A stretch of DNA of 64,000 nucleotides from Martelella sp. NC20 (GCF_013459645.1 NZ_CP054861.1:1786001-1850000), one strand, 5' to 3'; positions 1-8,789 are shown, counted from the stretch's first letter. The notes: generated by a model from the letters alone, not told the origin. Numbers and translations: made by a program.

Positions 1-52
1 CCCGCGCAAACGCATAGCGCTCGTCAAGATCATCTTCGGAAAAACTGGTCAT
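1..52 (-). CDS. 5' end of a further gene of the operon; possibly an inositol-monophosphatase-family protein
   Basis: Only the first 17 codons are inside the window (they read MTSFSEDDLDERYAFAR), so function cannot be read from domains. The ATG overlaps the stop codon of the LacI gene in an ATGA arrangement, which makes it the last visible gene of the same operon. The acidic start followed by RYAFAR resembles the N terminus of inositol monophosphatase family proteins, and such a phosphatase would make sense after a phosphodiesterase. That identity is a guess; only the existence of the start is well supported. Confidence 0.5.
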   Translation of the reverse strand, partial: MTSFSEDDLDERYAFAR

Positions 53-1056
53 CCGGCGGACACCCGCTCGACCAGCCGCACGGGCGTCGTCTCCAGCCGC
101 GCCGGTACGTCTGGATCGGCAATCCGGCTCTCGAGGAAATCGATCGCCGCATCGGCCTGAAGATCGCAGGCCTGCGCAAAGGTGGTCAGTTGATAGGCAT
201 CCCAGCCTGCCTGCGGAATATCGTCATGGCCGATGATGCGGACGCCGAGCCCGTCGCGGCGTCGCCCGAGGCGCGCCAGCGCGTCTATGACGCCGCAGGC
301 CATGTAGTCATTGACGCAGAACAGCGCTTCGGCGGCGCTGTCGGCCAATGCCATGCCATGCTCGAAGCCCGACTTGTAATCGTTGACCGGCACGTCGATC
401 ACCTGAAGTTCAGCGCCAAGTTCTTCCGCCCGCGCGATGAAGGCCCGTCTTCGGCTGCGGCCGGTGAACGACAGATGCGGCGACGCCATCACGGCGAGCC
501 GCCGGCAGCCGGCATCGAAGAAATAATCGGCCGCCGCCCGGCCCGCGACATCGTCGTCATTGACCACGCGGTCGACCATCGGAATGTGCTCGCCCTTGTT
601 GATCAGAACGATCGGGATGCCGTTGCCGGCGCATTCCTCGCAAAGCTCCGTCGGCGGGGCGTCGGACGTGATGATGACGCCGGAGACCGAATATTGCAGC
701 AATTGCTGAATGAAGGTGGAGACGTCTTCCGAACGCGAGGTCGGCAGCAGGATCGGCCTCAGATCGCGCGCCAGAAGGCCGCGCGTCAGATGGTCGATCT
801 GCATGGTGCGGAACGGGTTGTCGAGGCCGGCGGCGACGACGCCGACGAGATCGGAGCGCTTGTTGATCAGGCTGCGGGCCAGATAGTTGACGCGATAGCC
901 AAGCGCGTTGGCGGATTTGATGACCTTTTGCCGGGTCTCTTCGGAGACCGAGGCATTGGGCGTGAAGGTGCGCGACACGGCGGCGCGCGAAACGCCGGCG
1001 TGCCGGGCGACATCATGGGATGTAACGGCTCGTTTCGGAAATACTGGATCAGTCAT
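49..1056 (-). CDS. LacI-family transcriptional regulator
   Basis: 335-residue LacI/GalR-type regulator. An N-terminal helix-turn-helix (about residues 11-31, with VTSHDVARHAGVSRAAVSRT) is followed by the hinge segment and a periplasmic-binding-protein-like ligand domain (VGVVAAGLDNPFRTMQ onward). The ATG at 1056 overlaps the TGA of the phosphodiesterase gene; in-frame codons upstream lie inside that gene and read as non-protein-like sequence. It is encoded inside the operon it probably controls. Two perfect 14-bp palindromes with a central CG, typical of LacI-family operators, lie upstream of the first gene of the operon at 6704-6738. Autoregulated repression by the imported compound or a product of it is therefore likely (inference). 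Confidence 0.93.
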   Translation of the reverse strand: MTDPVFPKRAVTSHDVARHAGVSRAAVSRTFTPNASVSEETRQKVIKSANALGYRVNYLARSLINKRSDLVGVVAAGLDNPFRTMQIDHLTRGLLARDLRPILLPTSRSEDVSTFIQQLLQYSVSGVIITSDAPPTELCEECAGNGIPIVLINKGEHIPMVDRVVNDDDVAGRAAADYFFDAGCRRLAVMASPHLSFTGRSRRRAFIARAEELGAELQVIDVPVNDYKSGFEHGMALADSAAEALFCVNDYMACGVIDALARLGRRRDGLGVRIIGHDDIPQAGWDAYQLTTFAQACDLQADAAIDFLESRIADPDVPARLETTPVRLVERVSAG

Positions 1057-1820
1057 GTGATGTCGCTGGATACCCCGCCGGCCTGCATCATCTCCGGCCG
1101 GTTGGTGCAGATTCCCAGAACCGGAAGGTCGATCATGTCTTTCAGGATATCCGCCCGCTCCTCGTGCCAGAGAACAATCTGCCGTTGCGACCGGAAGATA
1201 CTGTCGCGGAGTTCGACTGTCACCTTGTCCTGCGGTCGCGGCCCGTCTTTTTCCCAGCACAGATGGACGAGGTCCGCTCCGGCCTCTTCCGCCAGCGCCA
1301 TCGGGTCTTTGCCCATGCCGACGAGAACGGCAAGCGGAAAGTCGCAGCCGGCATCCCGCAATTCGCGCACCTGGGCCGTGTCGAACGAGCCGAGCGCGGC
1401 AAAGCGCTGGTTATGATCCTTGAGCTCCTGCCAGCATTTCAGCCCGGTGCCCGGCGCCTTGAGCTCGATATAGAGCCCGGTCCCGAGTTCACGCGCCAAG
1501 GCCGCCACCGCCGCGAAGGTCGGAACCGCCACGCCGTCAAGACCGGCGAGTTGATCCGCCGTCATCTCCGAGATATGCGCGTCGACGCCGAACACCCGTT
1601 CGAGGTGATCGTCATGGGAGACGACCACGACGCCGTCACGCGTCAGTTGCGTGTCGAGTTCCCACATATGGGCGCCAAGCGCGCTTGCCATACGAAAGGC
1701 CGCGAGCGTGTTTTCGACCGCGTGGTCGCTTGCCCCGCGATGGGCGATGCAGAGCGGCGTCTGACCGGCCGGCCATGCATAACGCTGGATAAAGTCGGAA
1801 AGTCCGGGCGCGGCGCTCAT
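1053..1820 (-). CDS. Glycerophosphodiester phosphodiesterase family protein
   Basis: 255-residue cytoplasmic GDPD-family enzyme; the family hydrolyses glycerophosphodiesters to glycerol-3-phosphate and an alcohol, and some members cleave sugar phosphodiesters. The canonical elements are present: HRG at residues 27-29, EN at 36-37, ExD (ELD) at 54-56 and HD at 69-70. There is no signal peptide, so the substrate must be imported first. The gene is translationally coupled on both sides by ATGA overlaps, between the importer ATPase and the LacI regulator. Context says the importer brings in a phosphodiester, or a compound that is made into one. Ugp-type systems keep a GDPD gene (ugpQ) in the same place, but the binding protein here is not an obvious UgpB. 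Confidence 0.92.
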   Translation of the reverse strand: MSAAPGLSDFIQRYAWPAGQTPLCIAHRGASDHAVENTLAAFRMASALGAHMWELDTQLTRDGVVVVSHDDHLERVFGVDAHISEMTADQLAGLDGVAVPTFAAVAALARELGTGLYIELKAPGTGLKCWQELKDHNQRFAALGSFDTAQVRELRDAGCDFPLAVLVGMGKDPMALAEEAGADLVHLCWEKDGPRPQDKVTVELRDSIFRSQRQIVLWHEERADILKDMIDLPVLGICTNRPEMMQAGGVSSDIT

Positions 1821-2875
1821 AGTCGGGTTCCGTCTGCCTGAAACACCAGCAGGTCCTCCGGCCTGACGCCCCATTCGATCTCGTCACCCACCGAAATGTC
1901 GTGGCGGACGGGTTGGATGGATCTGAGCACCGCGCCCGATGGCAGGGCGACATCGTAGAGGTTTTCGCGGCCCTGGGTCTCGACGAAGCTGACGCGCCCG
2001 CTGACCGGGCTGCCGCCATTGGTGCCGAAGATTTCGGGGCGGATGCCGATGATGATCGGTTCGCCGTCCGCCGGCTTTTTGGCGTTGGAGGGCAGCGGCA
2101 GGGTTATGTCATCGTCGTTGAGGCGGATTGCCTCGCCGCTGGAGCGCCCGTTGACAAAGGCGATCGGCGGATTGCCGAGGAAGCCCGCGACGAACTGGGT
2201 TCGCGGGTTGCGGTACATGTCCGTCGGCGTGTCGATCTGGATGATCCGGCCCTCGTTCATGATCGCGATCCGGTCGCACATCGACATCGCTTCCACCTGG
2301 TCATGGGTGACGAGGATGGCGGTGATGCCGGTCTCCATCTGGATGCGGCGGATTTCCGAGCGCATTTCGAGCCTGAGCTTGGCATCGAGATTGGCGAGCG
2401 GCTCGTCGAACAGGAGAACGCCGGGCTTGCGCACCAGCGCCCGCGCCAGCGCCACGCGCTGCTGCTGGCCGCCGGAAAGCTGGCCGGGACGCCGGTCGAG
2501 ATAGCGATCGATATGCACGAGTTCCGCGATCTGGCGGACCTCACGATCGATCTCCTGTCGGCTTGCATGGCGCACTTCCAGCGGGAAGGCGATGTTCTCA
2601 TAGGCGTTCATATGCGGGTAGAGCGCGTAATTCTGGAACACGACACCGACATTGCGCTTCTGGCTGGGAACATTGGAGACATCCTTGTCGCCGAACAGGA
2701 TCCCCCCGCCATTGATGCGGTGAATACCCGAAATGGCGAGCAGCGTCGTCGACTTGCCGCAGCCGGACGGCCCGAGCAGGGCCAGCATCTCGCCATCGTG
2801 AACCTCGAGGTTCATCTTGTCGATGACGGTGGTGTGGTCGAAGGTCTTGGTGAAATTCTCGAGCTTGATACGCAT
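1817..2875 (-). CDS. CUT1-type ABC transporter ATP-binding protein (UgpC/MalK-like)
   Basis: 352-residue ATPase of a carbohydrate or glycerophosphodiester importer. Walker A GPSGCGKST is at 35-43, the signature LSGGQQQR at 133-140, Walker B LLFDEP at 154-159 and the switch histidine at about 191 (VTHDQ). A C-terminal TOBE/MalK-like regulatory domain occupies about residues 240-352. The ATG at 2875 shares one base with the permease stop. It energises the two permeases upstream. By family it could equally serve sugars or glycerol-3-phosphate diesters; the neighbouring GDPD favours the latter. Confidence 0.93.
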   Translation of the reverse strand: MRIKLENFTKTFDHTTVIDKMNLEVHDGEMLALLGPSGCGKSTTLLAISGIHRINGGGILFGDKDVSNVPSQKRNVGVVFQNYALYPHMNAYENIAFPLEVRHASRQEIDREVRQIAELVHIDRYLDRRPGQLSGGQQQRVALARALVRKPGVLLFDEPLANLDAKLRLEMRSEIRRIQMETGITAILVTHDQVEAMSMCDRIAIMNEGRIIQIDTPTDMYRNPRTQFVAGFLGNPPIAFVNGRSSGEAIRLNDDDITLPLPSNAKKPADGEPIIIGIRPEIFGTNGGSPVSGRVSFVETQGRENLYDVALPSGAVLRSIQPVRHDISVGDEIEWGVRPEDLLVFQADGTRL

Positions 2876-3699
2876 CAGCCTTTGGTGCCTCCGCTGAAGA
2901 TGTTCATCAGCCGGTTCTGGAAGATGATGAAGATGATGATTACCGGCAGGGTGTAATAGAGCCCCACCGCCTTGAAGAGATTGAAGTCGTAGGAGATCGA
3001 ATCCTTCTGCGATACCCGCTCCAGATAGACCGAGAGCACGCGATAATCCGCGGTCGGGGCCAGAATGCGCGGCAGCACATATTCGCCCCAGGCATCGAGG
3101 AAGGCAAAGACGATGAGCGCGACCAGCCCGGGCTTGACCTGCGGCAGGATCAGCCTGCGCCACACGGTAAAGCGCGACGCGCCGTCCTGGACGCCCGCCA
3201 TTTCGATCTCCCAGGGCACGGTGTCGTAGAAACCCTTCATGATCCAGATGCCGAAGGGCAGCATCAGCGCCGACTTGACCAGCACCACGCCGATCAGGGT
3301 GTCGTAGAGGCCGACGAACTGCAGCACCAGAAACACCCCGATGATCAGCGTCACCGACGGGAAGGCATGCATCACCATGATCCCGGCCAGAAAGAAATGC
3401 CTGAACGGCATGTTGAGGCGCGACACCGCATAGCCGCCCATCGACGACAGCGAGACAACGATGGCTCCGATCGAGCAGGCGAAGATCAGCGTGTTGAGGG
3501 TCGCCGACCAGACATTGCCGGCAATGGCCGGATCGATCAGAAACTGCCAGTGTTCGAGCGTGAACTCGTTGGGTATCAGCGAGTCCGGCGGCGAATTGGT
3601 GAAGCTGTCGACGAACACGAAGACATACATGATCATAAGCGGAAGGCTGAGAAGCGCCAGCACCAGGATGAGCGGCCAGGCCGCGAAATTGCGTGACAT
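2875..3699 (-). CDS. CUT1-type ABC transporter permease (MalG/UgpE-like)
   Basis: 274-residue inner-membrane permease with about six predicted membrane helices (first at about 8-30). The cytoplasmic EAA loop that docks on the ATPase lies at about residues 164-190 (EIEMAGVQDGASRF, then ILPQVKPG). The start at 3699 is set by a strong AGGAGGG ribosome binding site 5-11 bases upstream; longer in-frame extensions run into the preceding permease gene. It pairs with the larger permease encoded just upstream. Confidence 0.92.
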   Translation of the reverse strand: MSRNFAAWPLILVLALLSLPLMIMYVFVFVDSFTNSPPDSLIPNEFTLEHWQFLIDPAIAGNVWSATLNTLIFACSIGAIVVSLSSMGGYAVSRLNMPFRHFFLAGIMVMHAFPSVTLIIGVFLVLQFVGLYDTLIGVVLVKSALMLPFGIWIMKGFYDTVPWEIEMAGVQDGASRFTVWRRLILPQVKPGLVALIVFAFLDAWGEYVLPRILAPTADYRVLSVYLERVSQKDSISYDFNLFKAVGLYYTLPVIIIFIIFQNRLMNIFSGGTKG

Positions 3700-3710
3700 G
3701 ACGTTCCCTC

Positions 3711-5117
3711 CTAGAATTCGATCTTGGGCTTTTCCAGCATTTCCCCGAACTTGAAGAGACGCAGGAAAATGATGGAAAGGGTGAGACCGACGACAACCAG
3801 CACCAGCGCCATGGCCGCGCCGAGACCGTATTCGAGATTGCCGGTGAAGTTCGACAGCGCGATCCGGAAGGCTTCGAGCGCCCACACATTGGTGGTATTG
3901 CCCGGTCCGCCATTGGTGGTCAGCCAGATTTCCTGGTAGGACGACAGCAGCGACAGCGACTGATAGCAGATCACGAACAGGATCGGCCATTTCAACTGCG
4001 GAAGGATGATCTTTCTGACCTGCTGCCAGCGGCTCGCGCCATCGACCTCGCTTGCCCAGAGCTGCTGGACCGGGATGGCCCTGAGCGCGCCGCTGAACAG
4101 GATCATGCCGAAGGATGCGCCGATGAAGCCGTTGAGCGTGATGATCGTCGCCCATGCCGTCGGCACGGAGCCCTTCATGTAGTTGAACGAGGGAAGGCCG
4201 AGATGACCGGCCAGGATCGGCAGAAACCCGTCATCCCAGGTGAACCATCGCCACATCACCGCGTAGAGAACGACCGGGGTGATGCGCGGCAGAAGCCATA
4301 ACACGCTGAAAACCGACCCGCTCGTCTTCGGCATGTAGAAGATCGCGATTGCCAGAAACAGGCCGAGCCCGACATTGAAGATCGAAAGCGTCAGGCCGAC
4401 ATAGAGCGCGGTATTGGCCACCAGCCGCCCGGTTGCGGGGGCGCTGGCGAGCCGCTCGAAATTGTCGGTGGTCCAGACCCAGCCGGTATAGGCGGCGGTG
4501 AGAACCGTGTCGCGGTTCTCCGGCGAAAGGTCGGGAGCGACCGCATCGATCGCCGCCACCGCTTGGTCGCGGGTGGCAAAACGGGTGTTGAGGATCGACT
4601 GGCTGAAGGGTTCGGCCGCAAGCTTGAGATCGCGTATGCGGCGCGGGCGGTTCGGCAGCGTCTTCAGTTCGCGTTTGAAGCTGCGCGCATCATCGAAGTG
4701 CTCGCCCATCAACCGGCCTTCGATATCATCGAGGAAATCCGGGTCGACGCCGGCCTCGGCGGCGCGGGCAAGGGCCGGCCCGTCGACGGTGATGGAGGTG
4801 CCGCTCAGGCTCCCGGTAACCGCCTTGTCCATGCCCTGCCATTCGAGATTGCGCAGCGCATTGGGGCTGATCACATAGGCGCCGCCGGTAATGCCCGTGG
4901 CGCTCGTCATATTGGTGAAGGAAAAGATCGCCGTCAGCACCACCGGTGCGAAGAAGAAGGCGAGCAGCAACATAAGCGCCGGGGCCAGCATGATCAGCCC
5001 GAACGGGCTGACGCGCGTACGGCCCCTGCCGGCGGCGCGGACGGTCTCTTCATCGCCCGAGCGTGCGGACACGCTCGGGCGGAGACCTCTTTCGACGGAG
5101 GTTTTGTCGTTCATCAT
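3711..5117 (-). CDS. CUT1-type ABC transporter permease (MalF/UgpA-like) with a long soluble insertion
   Basis: 468-residue permease, much longer than the roughly 300 residues usual for UgpA/MalF-like partners outside enterobacterial MalF. The first membrane helix is at about 38-66. It is followed by about 165 residues of soluble sequence (about 70-235, with acidic helices and Pro/Arg-rich turns) before the next helix near 236. The rest is a normal permease core with an EAA loop (SEVDGASRWQQVRKI, then ILPQLKWP). The insertion should lie in the periplasm and could contact the binding protein, as the P2 loop does in E. coli MalF. Two consecutive ATG codons are possible starts; the first is used here. 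Confidence 0.9.
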   Translation of the reverse strand: MMNDKTSVERGLRPSVSARSGDEETVRAAGRGRTRVSPFGLIMLAPALMLLLAFFFAPVVLTAIFSFTNMTSATGITGGAYVISPNALRNLEWQGMDKAVTGSLSGTSITVDGPALARAAEAGVDPDFLDDIEGRLMGEHFDDARSFKRELKTLPNRPRRIRDLKLAAEPFSQSILNTRFATRDQAVAAIDAVAPDLSPENRDTVLTAAYTGWVWTTDNFERLASAPATGRLVANTALYVGLTLSIFNVGLGLFLAIAIFYMPKTSGSVFSVLWLLPRITPVVLYAVMWRWFTWDDGFLPILAGHLGLPSFNYMKGSVPTAWATIITLNGFIGASFGMILFSGALRAIPVQQLWASEVDGASRWQQVRKIILPQLKWPILFVICYQSLSLLSSYQEIWLTTNGGPGNTTNVWALEAFRIALSNFTGNLEYGLGAAMALVLVVVGLTLSIIFLRLFKFGEMLEKPKIEF

Positions 5118-5125
5118 CGGTCCGT

Positions 5126-6475
5126 TCAGCGAACGATGATCTTGTCGCCGAGGCCGTTTTCGGCCGTCGCCTGGGCCTGATTAACGGCGTCCTCGACCGA
5201 GGTCGTGCCGGTCCAGGCCGCTTCCAGTCCCTTGAACATGGCTTCCCAGTAGACGCCGAAATCGGCATTGTTCGGGATCGAGTTGGCATAGGGAAGCAGC
5301 ATTTCCGTTGCTTCGCTGGCCCAGCGGTCATTGGCGTAGAACGGAATGGCCGCTTCGGCTTCGCCGATGGCCAGATGGCCGGACTGGACCGCATGCAGCG
5401 CGTTGATGCGCGGCTCGGAGGCGACGGCGATGAGCTCGGCGGAGATCGCCGCGTCTTCGTCGGTGCCCTGGGTCGAGATCAGGTAGACCAGCGGGTGGGT
5501 GATGGTGTTCGGCCTGCCGTTTTCATTGCCGGCCGGGATCAGCGAGAACGAGACGTTGTCGAAGAAGTTCTCAAGGCCGTACTGGTTTTCCCATTGCAGC
5601 TTGTGCCAGGTGCCGCCATGCCAGGCGCCGTATTTGCCGGTCGCGACATTGGTGTGGAATGTGTCCCACTCGCCGCCGAGATAGGTCGCGGGCGTCACGC
5701 CCATGGCCACGGCATCGACGAAGAACTGGTACATGTCGGTCATGGCCTGCTTGTCGAAGACCAGCTTGCCGGTCTCGGGATCGACCATCTCGCCGCCGAA
5801 GGACTGATAGAATTGCCAGTAATCGGTGCCGTTATTGACGCGCGGGCCGAAGCCGTAACCGGGTTCGACGACACCTTCATCCTGCATTTTCTTGGCATCA
5901 TCGAGCATGTCGTAAAGCGTATATTCGCCGCTTTCGATCTTGCCCGGAAGCGCATCGATATCGGCATCGGTGTAGCCGATCGCCTTCAGGTCCGGCTTGG
6001 ACATGAAGAACGGGCGGGCTTCGGCGTCCTGCGGAATGCCCCAGATCATGCCGTCATAGCTCGACACCTTGATGAGGTTGTCATAGAGCTGGTTGAGCGG
6101 CCAGGCGTCGAAATCGACATAGTCCTCGATCGGGCGCAGAATGCCGGCCTGCGACCACGGGCCGATATCCTCATGGCCGGTGACGATGATGTTCGGGGCG
6201 GTGCCCGATTCGGCGGCAAGCGTCACCGCCTGCTTGAAATCGTCCCAGCCCGACCAGACCTGCTTTTCGACGGTGATGTTGAGTTCGTCGCCGCGAATGG
6301 CGGCCTCGCGTTCGAGATAGTCGGCCGCCATTTCGATGGCGTCGACGCGGTAGAGCGAGTTTTCGTCCGTTCCTCCCGACCAGACGGTGATGGTATAGTC
6401 TTCGGCAAGCGCCGCGCCGGATGTCGCGGCCATGATGGCAATGGTAGCGGTGCCGATAAATGCCCTGATACTCAT
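5126..6475 (-). CDS. Family 1 extracellular solute-binding protein of the 0-6.5 kb importer
   Basis: 449-residue periplasmic binding protein. The N terminus is a signal peptide with cleavage probable after the ALA at about residue 24. The mature part starts with EDYTITVWSGGTDENS and has the two-lobed architecture of carbohydrate-binding family 1 proteins. It is the first gene of the operon and lies 8 bp before the MalF-like permease. The ligand is not evident. Genes further down the operon (phosphodiesterase, possibly a phosphatase) suggest a phosphodiester or a sugar conjugate. Confidence 0.92.
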   Translation of the reverse strand: MSIRAFIGTATIAIMAATSGAALAEDYTITVWSGGTDENSLYRVDAIEMAADYLEREAAIRGDELNITVEKQVWSGWDDFKQAVTLAAESGTAPNIIVTGHEDIGPWSQAGILRPIEDYVDFDAWPLNQLYDNLIKVSSYDGMIWGIPQDAEARPFFMSKPDLKAIGYTDADIDALPGKIESGEYTLYDMLDDAKKMQDEGVVEPGYGFGPRVNNGTDYWQFYQSFGGEMVDPETGKLVFDKQAMTDMYQFFVDAVAMGVTPATYLGGEWDTFHTNVATGKYGAWHGGTWHKLQWENQYGLENFFDNVSFSLIPAGNENGRPNTITHPLVYLISTQGTDEDAAISAELIAVASEPRINALHAVQSGHLAIGEAEAAIPFYANDRWASEATEMLLPYANSIPNNADFGVYWEAMFKGLEAAWTGTTSVEDAVNQAQATAENGLGDKIIVR

Positions 6476-6703
6476 ACGGATCTCTCCAGGTCCCTGAGCA
6501 TGAAGTCTTCCGAAAATGTCACGGAAGCCCTGCCCGTGTTGTCATATCGCATCGCCATAGGTGAAACCGGGCCTGCCGATTTTGAGCGATGCCGGTGAAG
6601 CGAAAACTACCCGCGCACGTCCTCCAAAACCGCGGAAACTAGCCTTCGCCGATCGGACGCAAGATATGACCTAAGTCCTCCTCATGACGCCCACATGACA
6701 TTT

Positions 6704-6739
6704 TGTACACGTGTACATGACAATTGTACACGTGTACAA
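6704..6739. promoter_or_regulatory. Pair of identical palindromic operators, probably for the LacI regulator at 49-1056
   Basis: The 14-bp palindrome TGTACACGTGTACA occurs twice, at 6704-6717 and 6725-6738; the second extends to TTGTACACGTGTACAA. The centres are 21 bp apart, two helical turns, so both face the same side of the DNA. Symmetry around a central CG is typical of LacI-family sites. On the minus strand a weak -35 (TTGTCA) sits between the two sites, with a possible -10 (TGTCAT) 17 bp on, so bound repressor would cover the promoter. The 490-bp stretch 6476-6965 otherwise holds only the long leader of the binding-protein gene; I see no gene in it. Confidence 0.75.
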
Positions 6740-6965
6740 AAAAGAAAGGTTTCCGGCCGGTCTGGCGGCGAGCGCAAGCCCTTGCGCGTAAACAGCCTTG
6801 TCTGAAATTCAGCGCAGGCGGCCCATCAGGCCAACTCGGGACCGGCATAACGGACGAACTCGGCAGGGATTTTGTCAGGAACCTGGACGGCGTTTCCGTG
6901 AAACGCGGTTCTCTGTTCCAAGCGGACGGCAAACCGTTCCCGCTCTACCCCGACCTATTCCAGCG

Positions 6966-7829
6966 TCAACCGGAAGCGGGTTCCCGCGCCGCGCGCCAGG
7001 CGGCTTCAAGGGCCGGGGCCTCATCGGTGGTTATCTGGTCGGCGCCGAGTTCGAGGAGGCGTCGCACCGTTTCAAGCTCTCCCGCCGCCAGGCCGTGCTC
7101 CGGATGGGCGGGATTGAAAGTCCAGGCATCGACCAGCATGCCGGCGTCATGGCAGGCGGCGATCATGTCGAGCCCGCTGTCGGCGGCTTTCAGGACCAGC
7201 GGGTAGTGCAGGTAAATGGTGCCGGCGCCGGTCGGTCCGGCAAGCGCCGCATCGAGCACGTCCCTGGCGGCCGAAAACCCGTCTTTCAGCCAGGCCTCGG
7301 CGATATCCTCGGAAGGATCGATACCGCGCGCGACCGCGGGGAGGGTCTCGCGCATCGCGGCGATCAGGTCGAGATCGGTCGCCGAGATGATGATATTGCC
7401 GGTATTGGCGCCGATGATCTGGCCGAGATGCGCAATGCCGGCTTCTCCGACCTCATCGAGATCCGATTTCATATCGAACTGCAAGAGCGCGTCCGGATGG
7501 GCGCTGCGCAGCAGCCGGCCGAGATCTTCGGAGAGGATAAGCGGCTCGCCGCCCGGGGCGTAGCGTATGCTGGCCAGATCATCGCGGGTCAGCGCGGAGA
7601 CCAGGCCCCGGGCATCGGTCTCGCTTTCGAGCGTGTCATCATGAACGACGGCGAAACCGCCATCGGCGCGCACCCTGAGATCGAGCTCCATCGAGGCTCC
7701 GATCTCGAAGCCCTCCGTCATCACGGCGAGCGAAAAGGTGGGATCGGCGACCCGCTTGCGCAATTGGTGCCATTTCAGCCGCGTCTTGCGGCCATTCAGC
7801 TCAAGGTGAAGTCCCTGCATATCCGACAT
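6966..7829 (-). CDS. Glycerophosphodiester phosphodiesterase-like protein with altered HRG motif
   Basis: 287-residue GDPD-fold protein. The ExD pair is kept (MELD, E48 and D50), as is HD (H63-D64). The usual HRG is replaced by HQL at residues 21-23. The histidine keeps exactly the family spacing: 27 residues to the glutamate and 15 more to the second histidine, identical to the canonical paralogue at 1053-1820. Thus both catalytic histidines and the metal ligands seem kept, while the HRG arginine and the EN motif are lost. It may have a changed substrate range. It lies downstream of a GntR gene on the same strand after a 192-bp gap, and just upstream of the operator pair. A second ATG three codons downstream is an alternative start. 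Confidence 0.82.
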   Translation of the reverse strand: MSDMQGLHLELNGRKTRLKWHQLRKRVADPTFSLAVMTEGFEIGASMELDLRVRADGGFAVVHDDTLESETDARGLVSALTRDDLASIRYAPGGEPLILSEDLGRLLRSAHPDALLQFDMKSDLDEVGEAGIAHLGQIIGANTGNIIISATDLDLIAAMRETLPAVARGIDPSEDIAEAWLKDGFSAARDVLDAALAGPTGAGTIYLHYPLVLKAADSGLDMIAACHDAGMLVDAWTFNPAHPEHGLAAGELETVRRLLELGADQITTDEAPALEAAWRAAREPASG

Positions 7830-8021
7830 GGTATAGTTTCGCTTTCATCCGCTCCGACATGCCGCCGACGCGGCCCGCCACCTCTATCCGGCATTCTTGA
7901 AGGCTGGATGAAAGCCGGGAAGCTTCGATCCGCTGGCCAAGCAGTGCCACGGCCTTTCGATATCACAGCTTGGGCTCGTGAAAAGCCCTCTTTCCGTGCC
8001 GCTGATTGCTGCCCGCGAACC

Positions 8022-8708
8022 TCAGATCGGGCACATGTCCTGCAGCAGGCTCTGCGTCGCCTCGATATCCTTGACCATCAGCGCGGAGGCCGTCTCTGCA
8101 TCGCCGCGCCGGAAGGCCTCGATCATTTCGTAGTGATAGGTTGAATAGGGGTGGATGGTGCCCGCATTGAGCTGCTGGATCACCAGGTCGGAGAGCATGC
8201 GCATATAGGGGCCGAAGCGCAGCCAGAGCGTCTCGATCATCTGCGGCAGGACTTCGGAGCCGGAAAGCTCGTAGATCGCGAAGTGGAACTCCTGGTTCTT
8301 GCGCAGCATCTCGTGGACATGGCCCTCCCGGCCGAGCGCCTCGTGATCGCGGGCAAGCGCGAGGCAGCGGTCGATGTCGGCCTTGCTCATGCGCGGCGTC
8401 GCCAGCCTGGTCGCCAGCCCCTCGAGCGCCGTGCGCGCGCAGCACAGATCGTCGAGCCGCTGACGCGAGACGGCGGGCACACGGGCCGAGCCGCTGCGGC
8501 TGATCTCGAGACCCTTTTCGGCGGCAAGCCGGCGCAGCGCCTCGCGCACCGGCATATGGCTGGTGCCGAATTCGGCGGCGAGCGAGGAGATCGTGGTCAC
8601 CTGTTCGGGCTCGAACTGGCCCCACATCAATGCGTGGCGCAATTGCTCGTAGACCCCGTCCTGCACGGTCATCCTCGACGAAATCCTGGAAAGCCCGTTG
8701 TTGATCAT
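8022..8708 (-). CDS. GntR-family (FadR/FCD subfamily) transcriptional regulator
   Basis: 228-residue regulator with an N-terminal winged helix (VYEQLRHALMWGQFEP, then PVREALRRLAAEKGLE) and an all-helical FCD ligand domain (LCCARTALEG, then EFHFAIYELSGS). FCD regulators usually bind small carboxylates. An upstream in-frame TTG exists, but the ATG at 8708 has the ribosome binding site AGAGAGG at the right distance and was chosen. It is the fourth gene of a minus-strand run (PLP enzyme, binding protein, permease, regulator) and probably controls that run. I could not identify its operator. Confidence 0.9.
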   Translation of the reverse strand: MINNGLSRISSRMTVQDGVYEQLRHALMWGQFEPEQVTTISSLAAEFGTSHMPVREALRRLAAEKGLEISRSGSARVPAVSRQRLDDLCCARTALEGLATRLATPRMSKADIDRCLALARDHEALGREGHVHEMLRKNQEFHFAIYELSGSEVLPQMIETLWLRFGPYMRMLSDLVIQQLNAGTIHPYSTYHYEMIEAFRRGDAETASALMVKDIEATQSLLQDMCPI

Positions 8709-8789
8709 TGCGCCTCTCTTCAAGGTGGTGCGAGCCTGTCACCGTCTGTCGGGGCAAGAGGCGGCAAAGTCAAGCGGCGAGCCCGCCGG

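Noticed and set aside
6966..7829. Pseudogene because of the missing HRG motif
   Set aside because: The frame is intact, metal ligands and spacing are kept and codon use is normal, so a diverged active enzyme is more likely.
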